Translations under genes and position numbers: made by a program | Notes under the pieces: model-generated | What the model was told of the DNA's origin: nothing | The model's database searches: none | The model's input: only the letters and a program-made list of their open reading frames with translations | Part shown: positions 1-9,005 of the stretch, in pieces | How the letters are laid out: each line of letters opens with the position of its first letter | Numbering within the stretch: position 1 is the first letter of the stretch | Assembly (NCBI GenBank): GCA_019192545.1 | Contig: JAHCMI010000024.1 | Span: forward strand, 1-64,000 | Source of the DNA: Rivularia sp. MS3 | GTDB taxonomy: Bacteria > Cyanobacteriota > Cyanobacteriia > Cyanobacteriales > Nostocaceae | DNA: 64,000 nt | Reading direction: 5' to 3'

Positions 1-845
1 CCCCACTCTCCCCCTCTCCCCCTCCCTGCCCTTACCCGTCATTATTAATAGGACAGACTACTAATGGTCTGTCACGTTAGTTTTGATGGGTTGCACGAAT
101 TTTATATTTACTCGGATTAATCCTCTGTTTTCTCTTCCTCTGTGCCCTCTAGCTTGAAAAGTTGCTCGTGGGGGAAACCACGCCACTTCTCTCAACGGGG
201 AGAAACCCTTTGGGTTCGCTAGTTTGGGGGACCCAAACCGACACCCCCTTTCCTTGTCTCACCACGCCACTTCTCTCAAGGTCGGGAAGACGACCCACAA
301 GAGTGGCTCCCCAAGACGAACACTTTATGACCTAGCGGTCACGCTCCGAAGGCCGCTGCGCTCTCTGCGGTTATATAATTAAGCCATTTTGATGGCTTCC
401 AAGTTGCACAATGACTTGTCACTTGTCTATGGATGCCATCTGTTGGCGCTGAAGCGCAACTACGAACAATCTACACGATTAAATACTAATGCTACTCAAT
501 TGAGAACGATAATCAAACTTGACATAACTTTAAAACTTAGAATACGATTGTTAAGTGTAAATACATAAGTATTAATTCTTCACTATTATTGTTTAATTTG
601 TATAATCAATTACATTGATTTAAAATAATACAAGTCTATTGCGAAGAGAATATGAACATTATTGATGATGAGTAGAAAGACTTATTGAAAAAGTTCCGCA
701 GTTAAAAATATTTATAATAATGGAACAATGAATATGAAGTTTTGATGAAAACTGCGATAAGTCTTAGCTAATTGTACGTATTTTCACTAAGGTAGACGAA
801 TTGTTTACATATTTATTGCTCCCTTATAGGAGTAGAGACCTAGAC
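1..845. other. Non-coding, repeat-rich left edge
   Basis: No credible gene is seen. Bases 1-30 are a C-rich low-complexity tract. Bases 36-90 form an imperfect palindrome (left arm about 36-59, right arm about 66-90), and a half-copy in the opposite orientation to the left arm occurs at 8672-8722. Bases 150-330 hold degenerate dispersed repeats, including GTTTGGGGGAC and CGACACCCCC elements that recur at 61117-61142. From about 400 to 845 the DNA is AT-rich and presumably contains the promoter of the following gene, but I could not pick a convincing -35/-10 pair. Confidence 0.6.
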
Positions 846-1580
846 ATGAGATTAAGTTCGCTTTTAAATACTGCTGTATTTCCATTATTAGTTGCAATCT
901 CGGGTATTATTAGTTGTTCGAGTCAAGCTAGAGCCGTAACATTTTCGGGTAATGTTAATGGTAGCTGGGAAAAACCGACTGCTGGAAGCATTAATACCGA
1001 CCCTTACTATACAGGTGTAGATACAAAAGCATTTACATGGGGAGATCCAACTCTTTTTAAAGATGCTTCAGCGAACCAGCTTGTATTTGAAGGAAGTCCC
1101 TTTTCTGTCGATGAGGGGTCTTTATTTAAGATAGGCGATTTAACTTATGTGAATGGAACCGTACTTTTAGGTACAAGTGTAGAATCCGTACCTCTAAATC
1201 TGAATTTATCCTTTGACAAACCATCTGAGTTAGACCAGTTTTTTAGCTATCAATTTGATTTACAAAATACTCCGAACTTATCAGATGACCCAGATTTAAA
1301 TGCAGATTTTGTAGTTGTTTCACAAAATGATGCTAAAAGCAACTTTGTTTATAATGGCGATTTATACAGTTTATCTTTAACTGGTTTTAGCCAAGATAAT
1401 GGAGAAACAAATGTGAATGAATTCCGGGTACGCGAAGGAGAAAAAACTACCGCTGCTATTTATGGTCAGATAAATAAAGTTTATTTTTCTAAAACAGTTC
1501 CCGAGCCGGGATTTCCTATAGGTTTATCTTTACTTGGCGTTTACTTCATTGCTAGAAGGAAGGCTAGGAAAGTTAAGTAA
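846..1580 (+). CDS. PEP-CTERM exported protein, choice-of-anchor type
   Basis: Predicted exported protein of 244 residues. The ATG at 846 follows AGGAG (829-833) and opens a signal peptide (MRLSSLL, hydrophobic run, then CSSQARA). The upstream in-frame TTG at 801 would put a polar stretch before the signal peptide, so I reject it. The mature part starts VTFSGNVNGSW and carries FTWGDP, FEGSPF and LTYVNGT, which resemble the cyanobacterial choice-of-anchor K region. The C terminus has VPEP, a hydrophobic helix (IGLSLLGVYFIA) and a basic tail (RRKARKVK), the PEP-CTERM sorting signal. Proteins of this class are processed by exosortase and placed at the envelope or in exopolymer. The substrate or role is unknown. 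It converges on the histidine kinase at 1745-5701. Confidence 0.75.
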   Translation: MRLSSLLNTAVFPLLVAISGIISCSSQARAVTFSGNVNGSWEKPTAGSINTDPYYTGVDTKAFTWGDPTLFKDASANQLVFEGSPFSVDEGSLFKIGDLTYVNGTVLLGTSVESVPLNLNLSFDKPSELDQFFSYQFDLQNTPNLSDDPDLNADFVVVSQNDAKSNFVYNGDLYSLSLTGFSQDNGETNVNEFRVREGEKTTAAIYGQINKVYFSKTVPEPGFPIGLSLLGVYFIARRKARKVK

Positions 1581-1744
1581 TAGAATTTGGCAAACTAGAG
1601 TTAAAATTTTTTGTATATTAAGAACTTTGATTATTTATGTAGGTAATATTTACTGCATTTATTAAGATTAATCATTTAATTTAGCTTCGTTTTTCAGATG
1701 TATTTTAACAAAGGAAAATGTCGCACTATTACATATTTATATAA

Positions 1745-4700
1745 TTAATTAATTAAATCGGCTACTACATCAATTATTGTATTTATATTGATGGGTTTAG
1801 ATATATGTCGTTGGAAACCGGCAAAAAACGCTTGTTGCTGATTCACTTCACCAGCATAAGCAGTTACAGCAATAGCTGGAATTGATTTAAATTTATCTAA
1901 TGTTTTAATTCTTTCTATTAGTTGGTAACCATTCGTTTGAGGCATTCCAATATCACTAATTATTAAATCGGGAGTAAACTTCGTAATTATTTCTAATGCT
2001 TCCGATGCTGATGCTGCGGTGGTAACTGTTGCACCTTGTTGTTGCAAGACAAAAGCGATTAATTCCAGAGAATCTACCTCATCATCCACGACCAAAATAT
2101 TTATACCGTTGAAATTTGATAGGGATTGATTTGGTTCTAATAAAACACTAGTACTACTAACTGGCGATAAAGTTGGTATTTTGACTGTAAAAATAGCCCC
2201 TTGCCCTTCTCCGGCACTGTCCGCTTCTACGGTTCCACCGTGGAGTTCGACGATTTGACGGACAATCGCCAATCCCAAACCTAAACCGCCAAATTTACGG
2301 GTTGTAGCGCTATCCTCTTGGCGGAAATGCTCGAACAGATAAGGAAGAAAATTTCTATTAATACCTTTTCCGTTATCTTTCACCTGGATGCAGGCGTGGT
2401 TTTGTGTTTGAGTTAATTCAATCCAAATATGTCCGCCAGATGGAGTAAATTTAACTGCGTTAGATAACAGATTCCATACTACTTGCTGCAATCTTCCTGC
2501 ATCGCCGTTAACTATTCCTACTTCTGATACTTTTGCGGTATGAATTGTAATTGACTTGGTTTCTGCGGCTAAACGAACTGTTTCTAAAGCAGCTTCAATG
2601 ACAGTTGTTAGATGCACAGATGCTTCATTTAAGCTGAGTTTACCCCGGAGAATTTTTGATATATCGAGCAAATCGTCAATTAATTGAGTTTGTAATTTAG
2701 CGTTGCGCTCGATGGTTTCTAAAGCTGCTTTAGTTTTCTTTGAGTTAACATTACCTTTTTGTAATATTTTCGCCCAGCCCAAAATCGGATTTAAAGGAGT
2801 ACGTAATTCGTGGGAAAGTACGGCTAGAAATTCATCTTTGATGCGGTTGGCTTGTTCTGCTGCTTCCCGAGCAATTTTTTGGTCGTGAATATCGGTAGAA
2901 CAACCAAACCATTTTACAATTTCTCCGTTTTCGTTTCTTAAAGCAACCGCTCTACCTAAAAACCAGCGGTATTCTCCATCGCTAGCGCGTTTAAAACGGT
3001 ATTCAATATGATAGTCGTTACCAGTACTAACCGATTCGCTCCATAGATCTACGCATTTTTGTAAATCATCGGGATGCAATACTGGTTCCCATCCCCATCC
3101 TATGGTTTGCTCTAAAGTCATGCCCGTATAGTCAAACCAGCGCTGATTGTAGTAATCTAGAAAACCGTTGGGAAGAGCAGTCCAGACAATTTGTGGCATT
3201 GAATCGGCGAGGGTACGGAAATTTAATTCGCTTTTACGTAAAGCTGCTTCTATTTGTTTTTGCTCGGTGATATCTCGTGCTGCTGCGTAAAGCACTTGTT
3301 GTTCGGGGAAGGAGGTAACGTTCCAAGATATCCAGTGGTAGGAACCATCTTTGGCTTTATAGCGGTTTTCAAATCCAATAGTATTAATTCCTTGCGCTAG
3401 TTTTTCAGCTTCAGTTAAAGTTGAGCTGATGTCATCGGGATGTACGAATTCGATATAAGGCTTTGATGTTAGTTCCGTGGGGGTTAATCCCAAGGTTTTT
3501 TCCCAAGCTGGATTTACCTGGGTAAAATAACCTTCAAAATTACAAATTGCCAGCATATCCCCCGATAAGTTAAAAAATCTGTCTCGTTCTTCGGTTACTT
3601 GTTTGAGTTTGGTTAAGTCAATGATAAAAGCAACAACTTCTGGATCTGTATCAAAGGGTTCGTTAAGTAAAGCTGCTCCAATTAAAATCGGAATTCGCTG
3701 TCCATTTTTATGACAATACACTTTTTCATAAGGTGTACAGATACCTTTTGCAGTTAGTTCTTCAATTGCTTTAGCATCCAATGGAGCAAATTCTGGGGGA
3801 GTTAATATATCCCAACGGATTTCACCCGATTCTATTTCCTCTGCTGTATATCCAATTATGTTTAATAGGTACTCGTTAGCGTAGCGCAATCCACCAGCAG
3901 TATCGCCAATCACAACGCCAAACATATTTGATTCTACCAATCGGCGCAAACGTCGCTCGCTTTCTTGCAGCGCTTCCGAAGCTTGTTTTCGCTGGGTAAT
4001 ATCGGTAATACAGCCAATTAAACGGATTGGTTTACCATCACTATCTCGATAAACGCTACCTCTTACCCAAATCCAGGCAATTTTCCCATCTGCACGATAA
4101 ATTCTACATTCAAACTCCCAATCAACGTAGGTTTCCAGCGTTTGTTTAAATAATCTATCTACATATTCGCGATCGTCGGGGTGAACGCGATCGAGGAAAA
4201 TTTCATAACTCCACTCCGGTAACAGCGATTCATATCCAAAAATTTGGTCGTGTTTAAGGGAGTGATGCGCTTCATAAGGTTTGGTAGTTAAATCTAAATC
4301 CCATTCGCCAATTTGAGCAGATTCCAACATAAACTGCAATCGAGCGTCTTTTTCTTGCAGTTGTTCTTTATTTTTTCGTAATTCTTCTGCTGCTTGTTTC
4401 TGTGCGGTAATATCTTGAGTAAAGCCAGCCAACCGGTAAGGTTTCCCGTTATCATCATTCACTACATAACCGCGATCGCTCACCCAGAGAATCGAACCGT
4501 CGGGACGAATAATCCGATACTCCTCTTCTAAATAACCATTGTCCAAACACCGCTGCCAAGCATCCTCCATTCGCTGTCTGTCTTCCGGATGAATAGTTTC
4601 CATCCAAGCATTTAAATCATCGCCTAATTGTTCGCTAGAGCGTCCCCAAATTTTCTCGAAAGCTGGTGAAATATAAAGATGCTGTTGCGATTGCACATCA

Positions 4701-5701
4701 AACAGCCAAAACACGTTTCCAATAGTTTCAGCCATCTGCCGAAATCTTTCTTCACTTTGCTTTAGAGCTGAAGCTGACTGTTTGGATTCGGTAATATCGG
4801 CAGTTATAGCAGCGATTCCCTGCTCGTTAAAATAAGCTTTGATATCAAACCAGCGACCGTCATTAGGACTATAATACTCAAACTGCGTTGGTTTTTGTTC
4901 TACCATTACCTGACGCAATTGCTGTTCTATTTGAGTTCCAATTAAATCGGGAAATACTTCCCACAGATTTTTACCTAAAACATCTTCGCGTTTTACTCCC
5001 ATAATTTCAATTTCACGCTCGTTTAGGTAAGTAAATCGCCAATCATTATCTAAAATTACAAATCCATCCCGAATAATCGATAAAGCATTTTCAATATTGT
5101 CTATATTGATATTTTGTAATATATTTTCTGAGATATTTTTTGATATACTATCTTCCGATACGGCTTGTAACTGCTCTATTTCCCAAGTTAATTTATTCTC
5201 ATCAACTAAATTACTGTTGGTTTCCTCAATACAGCTACAGAAGACTCCAGCAACACTATCATTATTATCATTCAAAATCGGACTATATTCAAAAGTAAAA
5301 TATCTTTGTTCTAAATGTCCTTTTCCTTCTATATTCAAACGTAAATTTTGATTATTCAAAAAGCAATGTTCGCGTATAACTCTTTCTATATCACAACTAA
5401 TATCATCCCGAATACTCTTCCATACCTCGGATACCGATTTACCTAAAATTTGCGGATGATTTTTTCCCAATAAAGAAATACAAGCGTCATTATAAAAAGT
5501 AGCCAGCGAATCTCCCCAACTAACAAATATTGGGTAGGGAGAACCTAACATAATCCGAATTGCGGTTTTCAGACTTTGCGACCAAGTTTCAACACTATTA
5601 AGCGGCGTTTTCGACCAGTCGAAATCACGCATCAGCGCCGCCATGTTGCTATTACCAACGAAAAGATTTTTTCTAATATTTGAAATAGATTTACCTTCCA
5701 C
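1745..5701 (-). CDS. Multi-PAS hybrid sensor histidine kinase
   Basis: Soluble sensor kinase of 1318 residues with no membrane segment. Seven PAS/PAC-type units can be followed from about residue 40 to 945 (for example FRQMAETIGNVFWLFD, FNLSGDMLAICNFEGYF, FRTLADSMPQIVWTALPNG). They are followed by HisKA with His964 in SHELRTPLN, a HATPase_c domain (VWNLLSNAVKF, DNGKGI, GLGLGLAIVRQ) and a C-terminal receiver with phospho-acceptor Asp1250 in ISDIGMPQTNGY and the conserved KP near the end. The start is GTG at 5701, with GGAG at 5712-5715. A later start at the MAALM methionine would clip a region that usually precedes the first PAS. No cognate response regulator is adjacent, so its output is unknown. 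The many PAS units suggest several cytosolic inputs such as redox, light or small ligands; no chromophore-binding GAF domain is visible. Confidence 0.93.
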   Translation of the reverse strand: MEGKSISNIRKNLFVGNSNMAALMRDFDWSKTPLNSVETWSQSLKTAIRIMLGSPYPIFVSWGDSLATFYNDACISLLGKNHPQILGKSVSEVWKSIRDDISCDIERVIREHCFLNNQNLRLNIEGKGHLEQRYFTFEYSPILNDNNDSVAGVFCSCIEETNSNLVDENKLTWEIEQLQAVSEDSISKNISENILQNINIDNIENALSIIRDGFVILDNDWRFTYLNEREIEIMGVKREDVLGKNLWEVFPDLIGTQIEQQLRQVMVEQKPTQFEYYSPNDGRWFDIKAYFNEQGIAAITADITESKQSASALKQSEERFRQMAETIGNVFWLFDVQSQQHLYISPAFEKIWGRSSEQLGDDLNAWMETIHPEDRQRMEDAWQRCLDNGYLEEEYRIIRPDGSILWVSDRGYVVNDDNGKPYRLAGFTQDITAQKQAAEELRKNKEQLQEKDARLQFMLESAQIGEWDLDLTTKPYEAHHSLKHDQIFGYESLLPEWSYEIFLDRVHPDDREYVDRLFKQTLETYVDWEFECRIYRADGKIAWIWVRGSVYRDSDGKPIRLIGCITDITQRKQASEALQESERRLRRLVESNMFGVVIGDTAGGLRYANEYLLNIIGYTAEEIESGEIRWDILTPPEFAPLDAKAIEELTAKGICTPYEKVYCHKNGQRIPILIGAALLNEPFDTDPEVVAFIIDLTKLKQVTEERDRFFNLSGDMLAICNFEGYFTQVNPAWEKTLGLTPTELTSKPYIEFVHPDDISSTLTEAEKLAQGINTIGFENRYKAKDGSYHWISWNVTSFPEQQVLYAAARDITEQKQIEAALRKSELNFRTLADSMPQIVWTALPNGFLDYYNQRWFDYTGMTLEQTIGWGWEPVLHPDDLQKCVDLWSESVSTGNDYHIEYRFKRASDGEYRWFLGRAVALRNENGEIVKWFGCSTDIHDQKIAREAAEQANRIKDEFLAVLSHELRTPLNPILGWAKILQKGNVNSKKTKAALETIERNAKLQTQLIDDLLDISKILRGKLSLNEASVHLTTVIEAALETVRLAAETKSITIHTAKVSEVGIVNGDAGRLQQVVWNLLSNAVKFTPSGGHIWIELTQTQNHACIQVKDNGKGINRNFLPYLFEHFRQEDSATTRKFGGLGLGLAIVRQIVELHGGTVEADSAGEGQGAIFTVKIPTLSPVSSTSVLLEPNQSLSNFNGINILVVDDEVDSLELIAFVLQQQGATVTTAASASEALEIITKFTPDLIISDIGMPQTNGYQLIERIKTLDKFKSIPAIAVTAYAGEVNQQQAFFAGFQRHISKPININTIIDVVADLIN

Positions 5702-6029
5702 AATTTTTATGACTCCATTTGTGGGAAATAGATTTTCATCGATATACCTCTATACCTTGCTTGTTATTTGCCACAGTAGAAAGTGATTTTGCAATGCTCA
5801 AGCCAAGTATTTATCTACCTAAAGACATATGTTAAAAAGAATGCTTAGCTTTTAAATCGAATTTAGAAGTAAAACTATTAGACAGCGTAATCACAAAATA
5901 TAAGTCAGAAGAAATAATTTATCTGGATAATCTAAAAAATATACGACTACGATTAATACTATCGTATTTTTATAGTCATATCTTTTGATTGACATATATA
6001 TATAAATAGACCAATGAATTCTTCTTTTC

Positions 6030-6058
6030 TTGACTATCTGAAGATAGACTATTAATAT
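6030..6058 (+). promoter_or_regulatory. Candidate promoter with palindromic spacer, upstream of ABC exporter
   Basis: TTGACT (6030-6035) and TAATAT (6053-6058) are 17 bases apart. The palindrome CTATCT-GA-AGATAG (6034-6047) overlaps the -35 box and fills much of the spacer, a place where a dimeric regulator could block RNA polymerase. The AT-rich 5702-6193 gap is otherwise without a gene. Functional role is inferred from sequence only. Confidence 0.4.
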
Positions 6059-6193
6059 TGAACCCTTTTATCTATAGACAATTAAACCTTCTATCTAAAG
6101 GATGATTTATCCATCTAACCATTGGTTTACCATGTAGTATAAATGTAGTATAAGCTTTTGAAGGCGATACAGCACAAATTTTCAGCGTGCGTC

Positions 6194-8011
6194 ATGGCAA
6201 ACCTAAGAGATATCGTTAAATACTTTCGTCCTTACTGGAAGCTGAGTATATTTAGTATTGCAGCATCCAGCGTTTATGAAATTTTAGATTTACTAGTACC
6301 TTATGCGATTGGGCAGATATTAAACCTGCTTTCGGGACAACCCTTAGATGGGTTTTTAAAGAGTGCGATCGCGTTCATCTCCGATATTACCAAGTATCCT
6401 GCAAACACGAATTTATCTTTAGGTATTTTGCTGGGTTTAATTTTTGTAGTCACGGTAGTGAGAGCGCCGACTCAACCTTGGTTGAGCGATTGGTATCATT
6501 GGGAAATTTCTTTAAAAGCAAGACGAAATCAAAGTCAAAAAGCAGTAGAAAAAATTCTGACTTTACCATTAGAATTTTATGATGAAAATAATCCCGGAAG
6601 AATAGCTTCGAGAGTAGCAAAAGGACTTTCTAATCATACCTGGACTTATCCAGAAATCACCGGACAATTGTTTCCCAAGCTGTTTCGAGTTTTGGGTATT
6701 TTTGGGTTTATTTGCTTTGTTGATTGGCGGATTGCGGCTTTATTTTTGGTTTCATTTGTGATTATTCTCAGTTTTACTTTGAAGAATTTACAGCAGCTAA
6801 TTAAATATGAAAGTCGCTTAGATAAATATGCAGAAAATACAGAAAGTCGCACATCTGAAATTGTCAGCAATATCAAAACAGTAAAAGCATTTGCCACAGA
6901 AGCGAAAGAATTAAAGCGTCAAAAGCAACGTTTAGAGCGCGAACAATATGTAGTTATACATCGCATCCACAAAGGTTATGTCAAACTAAATACCTGGCAA
7001 AAAAGCGTCATTCAGTTTTGTGTATTCATGGTGCTTGGTTTAACTTTAACCGCAACCATAGAAGGTAGAATCACCTTGGGTCACTTTATTACCACCTTGA
7101 CTTTGTCGAGCATGGCATATGCCGAACTCGAACCAATCAGCATTCTTGCCGAAATGTTTGCTCGTCGTTATAGTTCCATGGTGCGGTTTCACGAATTTTT
7201 ACAAGAACCATCGGGTATTGATTCCCAGGGACTTTTGCAAACGCGAATACCTAAAAAATCCTACAAGTTTACAGGAAAAGTAGAATTTTCACATTTAAGT
7301 TTCGGCTATGAAGCCCAGCGTCGGATTTTGCACGATATTAATCTACTTATAGAACCATATCAAACAGTGGCATTAGTAGGGCGTAGCGGCTCCGGTAAAT
7401 CAACATTAGTAAAACTGCTGTTTCGCTACTTTGAACCCCAAGAAGGCAAAATTCTCATCGATGGCGAAGATATCCGCAACTTAGATGTAGGAGAATATCG
7501 AAGAAGATTGGCGATCGTTCATCAAGAAGTAGATATTTTCAACGGTACGGTTTTAGATAACCTGACTTACGGCAACGAAAATGTCAGCTTTGCCCAAGTA
7601 GAAGAAGCCTGTAGAATTGCCAAACTCGATGAAGTAATTGGTTTACTACCCCAAGGTTACTATACCGTAGTCGGAGAGCGTGGGGTTAGGTTATCTGGGG
7701 GGCAAAGGCAGCGAGTAGGAATAGCCAGAGCATTATTAGTTAATCCAGACGTGCTGGTATTTGACGAAGCAACATCGAGCTTAGATTACGAATCCGAGCG
7801 TTCAATTCAGCTAGCAATGAGTTCAATTCAAGGAACCCGCACCACTATAGTTATTGCTCACCGACTTAGTACAGTTCGAGAAGCCGATAAAATTGTCGTT
7901 TTAGATAAAGGGAGAATTGTAGAAATAGGCAGTCACGAAGAACTATTACAAGAACAAGGAATTTATAAGAGACTGCATTCATTGCAAGAAACTGGGGAAC
8001 TACTCAGCTAG
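6194..8011 (+). CDS. ABC exporter half-transporter (MsbA/MDR-like)
   Basis: Fused membrane and ATPase subunit of about 605 residues, the usual size for a homodimeric exporter. The N-terminal half has the hydrophobic helices of an ABC exporter membrane domain (residues roughly 15-300). The C-terminal half has Walker A GRSGSGKST, a Q-loop QEVDIF, signature LSGGQ, Walker B VLVFDEAT and H-loop IAHRLST, so it should be an active ATPase. The ATG at 6194 (MANLRDIVKYFRPYW) fits the family better than the in-frame TTG at 6158, which would add 12 residues. It stands alone, divergent from the PAS kinase, with a candidate promoter at 6030-6058. The substrate (lipid, drug or peptide) cannot be told from sequence. 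Confidence 0.9.
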   Translation: MANLRDIVKYFRPYWKLSIFSIAASSVYEILDLLVPYAIGQILNLLSGQPLDGFLKSAIAFISDITKYPANTNLSLGILLGLIFVVTVVRAPTQPWLSDWYHWEISLKARRNQSQKAVEKILTLPLEFYDENNPGRIASRVAKGLSNHTWTYPEITGQLFPKLFRVLGIFGFICFVDWRIAALFLVSFVIILSFTLKNLQQLIKYESRLDKYAENTESRTSEIVSNIKTVKAFATEAKELKRQKQRLEREQYVVIHRIHKGYVKLNTWQKSVIQFCVFMVLGLTLTATIEGRITLGHFITTLTLSSMAYAELEPISILAEMFARRYSSMVRFHEFLQEPSGIDSQGLLQTRIPKKSYKFTGKVEFSHLSFGYEAQRRILHDINLLIEPYQTVALVGRSGSGKSTLVKLLFRYFEPQEGKILIDGEDIRNLDVGEYRRRLAIVHQEVDIFNGTVLDNLTYGNENVSFAQVEEACRIAKLDEVIGLLPQGYYTVVGERGVRLSGGQRQRVGIARALLVNPDVLVFDEATSSLDYESERSIQLAMSSIQGTRTTIVIAHRLSTVREADKIVVLDKGRIVEIGSHEELLQEQGIYKRLHSLQETGELLS

Positions 8012-8134
8012 CACTTAGGGATTGGGATGAGATAGAGGGGGGGTAGAATTTATAATTCAAAATTCCTAACTTCCAATTACCCAATCCCTAATTCCCATGC
8101 CTAATCACCATTTCAGAGTTTTTTCAAAAAAACA

Positions 8135-8163
8135 TTGGTATTTCCCAAACCTTGTGATACTAT
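8135..8163 (+). promoter_or_regulatory. Promoter of the tRNA-Tyr/tRNA-Thr pair
   Basis: TTGGTA (8135-8140) and TACTAT (8158-8163) are separated by 17 bases, about 20 bases before the 5' end of tRNA-Tyr. It is the only good sigma70-like pair I found in front of the two tRNAs. Confidence 0.5.
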
Positions 8164-8182
8164 TAGTAATCGTGAACGACAT

Positions 8183-8264
8183 GGGTCGGTGTCCGAGTGG
8201 TTAATGGAGGCGGACTGTAAATCCGCTGGCTTAGCCTACGCTGGTTCGAATCCAGCTCGGCCCA
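8183..8264 (+). tRNA. trnY: tRNA-Tyr (GTA)
   Basis: An 82-base class II tRNA. The acceptor arm GGGTCGG pairs with TCGGCCC (one G-T at each of two positions), anticodon GTA is at 8217-8219, there is a long variable arm, and the T arm reads GCTGG-TTCGAAT-CCAGC. Discriminator A is at 8264 and CCA is not encoded. It is followed 69 bases later by tRNA-Thr, probably in one transcript. Confidence 0.96.
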
Positions 8265-8333
8265 TTCTTTTCACTTCTAGATTTTGGATTTAGCTGTAAA
8301 AAAAATCCGAAATCTAGAATAAAAGTTTTTTTT

Positions 8334-8405
8334 GCCGATGTAGCTCAGTGGTAGAGCACACCCTTGGTAAGGGTGAGGTCACGAGTTCAAATCTCGTCAT
8401 CGGCT
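8334..8405 (+). tRNA. trnT: tRNA-Thr (GGT)
   Basis: A 72-base tRNA. The acceptor GCCGATG pairs with CATCGGC, the D arm is GCTC-AGTGGTA-GAGC, the anticodon stem CACCC/GGGTG encloses the loop TTGGTAA with GGT at 8366-8368, and the T arm is ACGAG-TTCAAAT-CTCGT. CCA is not encoded. Confidence 0.96.
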
Positions 8406-9005
8406 TTTAGTATATGATTTTATATTGATAGCATTAGGAAGTTGCATCAAAATCATTGATGGTTTGCGCCGATTGTATGGCATTGACTGATTTTATTTGC
8501 AAACGGAAACATTATCAAAATACAGGTTCTAGTAGTTTGTCCCCTTAGTAATGAGGGATTTAATTAATATAACCGCAGAGTACGCGAAGAGCGCAGAGGA
8601 AGAGGATAAGAAGGATTAGTCTTGTTAGCAGTGAAGTTAGTGTTACCTCTGATAACTTATGTGGTGAAGTACTAGTGGTTTGTCCCATTAATTTTGACGG
8701 GTAAGGGCAGGGAGGGGGAGAATAGCATCGAAGCAATAATAAGTTAATAGCAATACTTTACAAAACATCCTCTTAAAACCTGTTAGAAGCTTGGTGTATT
8801 GTGAATGGTTGATATTTTGATTGTAACTATGCTGCTTTTAGTTAATCCCAAACACCTAAAAATTGGTTTTCTAACACAATCTTCATAACATAAGTTACTG
8901 ATTGCTGCACAAAGATTAAGAAATCACAAGCTATTTAGAGAATTGCGTTAATAGTATCAAAAATCAGGGAATTATAAACCTAGAATATAAAAATATTTTA
9001 TAAAC
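8406..9005. repeat. Intergenic dispersed repeats
   Basis: No gene is seen. Bases 8569-8605 carry the AACCGCAGAG...GCGCAGAGG element common in filamentous cyanobacteria; a relative lies at 38361-38402. Bases 8651-8680 match the direct repeats at 38421-38455 and 38606-38640. Bases 8672-8722 are an inverted copy of 14-60. The last 45 bases belong to the leader of the first TPS gene. Confidence 0.6.
8966..8978 (+). promoter_or_regulatory. Motif AGGGAATTATAAA before TPS gene 1
   Basis: The same 13-base motif occurs before all three tandem exoprotein genes: 8966-8978, 11507-11519 (one change, AGGGAACTATAAA) and 14053-14065. In each case exactly 27 bases lie between it and the ATG. TATAAA could act as a -10 box giving a short leader. 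The fixed distance points to duplicated promoters or a shared 5' RNA element. Confidence 0.5.
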
